Below are positions 5,629 through 6,043 of a stretch of DNA of 6,043 nt, in pieces (position 1 is the stretch's first letter; every line of letters starts with the position of its first letter). The notes below the pieces were generated by a model. That model was not told the DNA's origin. It saw only the letters and a list, made by a program, of their open reading frames with translations, and made no database searches. The position numbers and the translations under genes are program-made. The stretch lies in contig JAADYY010000199.1 of the NCBI GenBank assembly GCA_010092805.1, positions 1 to 6,043 of the forward strand, given 5' to 3'. This stretch comes from Chloroflexota bacterium (lineage in GTDB: Bacteria > Chloroflexota > Anaerolineae > Aggregatilineales > Phototrophicaceae).

Positions 5629-6043
5629 CGATCCGCTCAGGCAGCTTGGCGGCATCGCGCAGGCCCAGCCCGGCGAACCAGCGGAAAAATGCGCCGCGCT
5701 GCTTGATGGGCGGCAGATCGTCGGCGGCGAAGCCTTCGCCCTGCCAGCCGCTGTGGAACGGCAGCAGCGCATACCCGACCTGAAACCCGATCAGCGGCTG
5801 GATGCGCCCGAGTAGCAGGCGTATTTCCACCGCGACCGCGCCGCGCACCGCGAATCCGCCCATCCCCATCCCTTTGGGATCGGTCGGCTGGTCGGCGCGG
5901 TTGGCCGGGGTCGCCCCGTTGACCGGGGTGGTGGCGGTCTCTTGTGGTGTCACGCCGAACCCCGCCCCCTGCCCGCCGATCTCGACGAGCGGATAGAGCG
6001 AAAAGCCGCCCCAACGGATCAAGCGGTAGCCGAGCACAAAGCC
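5621..6043 (-). CDS. partial uncharacterised protein with beta-barrel-like strands, 5' end outside window
   Basis: This frame is open from the window edge to TGA at 5621-5623, giving the last 140 residues of a longer protein. A GTG at 6037 could be read as a start, but the frame continues upstream (Gly-Phe) and a strand appears to be already under way, so the gene probably begins beyond the window. It contains alternating, amphipathic, aromatic- and glycine-rich strands: FSLYPLVEIGG, GGFAVRGAVAVEIRLLLG, QPLIGFQVGYALLPF and a final FFRWFAGLGL. A polar Thr/Pro/Asn-rich loop lies in between. The pattern resembles the last hairpins of small outer-membrane-type beta-barrels or a beta-sandwich. No motif assigns a function. 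It overlaps the ferredoxin start by 8 bp, so the two are co-transcribed. The coding call is supported by the tight junction and protein-like composition. Confidence 0.75.
   Translation of the reverse strand, partial: GFVLGYRLIRWGGFSLYPLVEIGGQGAGFGVTPQETATTPVNGATPANRADQPTDPKGMGMGGFAVRGAVAVEIRLLLGRIQPLIGFQVGYALLPFHSGWQGEGFAADDLPPIKQRGAFFRWFAGLGLRDAAKLPERIDD

Noticed and set aside
5629..5772. 48-residue N-terminal extension of the ferredoxin
   Set aside because: The extension is the upstream gene read out of frame and has low-complexity Ser/Pro/Ala content. The ferredoxin fold begins right after ATG 5628.

Overview
The window looks like a piece of a high-GC chromosome from a member of the Chloroflexota, probably Anaerolineae-like. 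This is an inference. It rests on a secreted protease with a very long Thr/Pro-rich linker (TPTFTPT, TATATAT) joined to 'GDWNGDGVDTIG'-type repeats, an architecture common in that phylum. No rRNA, tRNA or marker gene is present to confirm it. No tRNA, CRISPR array, insertion sequence or phage gene was seen.

Layout. Positions 1-145 are non-coding sequence downstream of the protease, with a strong imperfect hairpin at 96-132. Positions 146-2716 (minus) encode an 856-residue secreted subtilisin-family (S8) protease: signal peptide, I9-like propeptide, catalytic domain with D168/H241/S433, Thr/Pro linker, and four 48-residue repeats in an A-B-A'-B' order. Positions 2717-2963 are a divergent intergenic region with a 14-bp perfect palindrome. 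Positions 2964-4268 (plus) encode a GH4 glycosidase with the CHSV signature of the alpha-galactosidase subgroup. One base after its stop, positions 4270-5250 (plus) encode a compact FAD-dependent protein related to protoporphyrinogen oxidase/amine oxidase. It appears to lack the middle part of the substrate- and membrane-binding domain. Convergent to it, 5269-5628 (minus) encodes a [2Fe-2S] ferredoxin-like protein. This overlaps by 8 bp the end of 5621-6043 (minus), the C-terminal part of an uncharacterised beta-strand-rich protein that runs off the window.

How the genes relate. The GH4 gene and the flavoprotein form a tight two-gene operon. The ferredoxin and the beta-rich protein form a second coupled pair on the opposite strand. 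The protease is monocistronic within the window and diverges from the GH4 gene, so the two may share regulatory DNA. A common pathway is not evident. The secreted protease and the GH4 enzyme fit a heterotrophic, polymer-scavenging lifestyle. The flavoprotein and ferredoxin are redox proteins of unknown partners. I saw no clearly new defence or mobile system. The most unusual items are the shortened PPOX-like protein coupled to GH4, the barrel-like protein coupled to a ferredoxin, and the recently duplicated repeat array of the protease.
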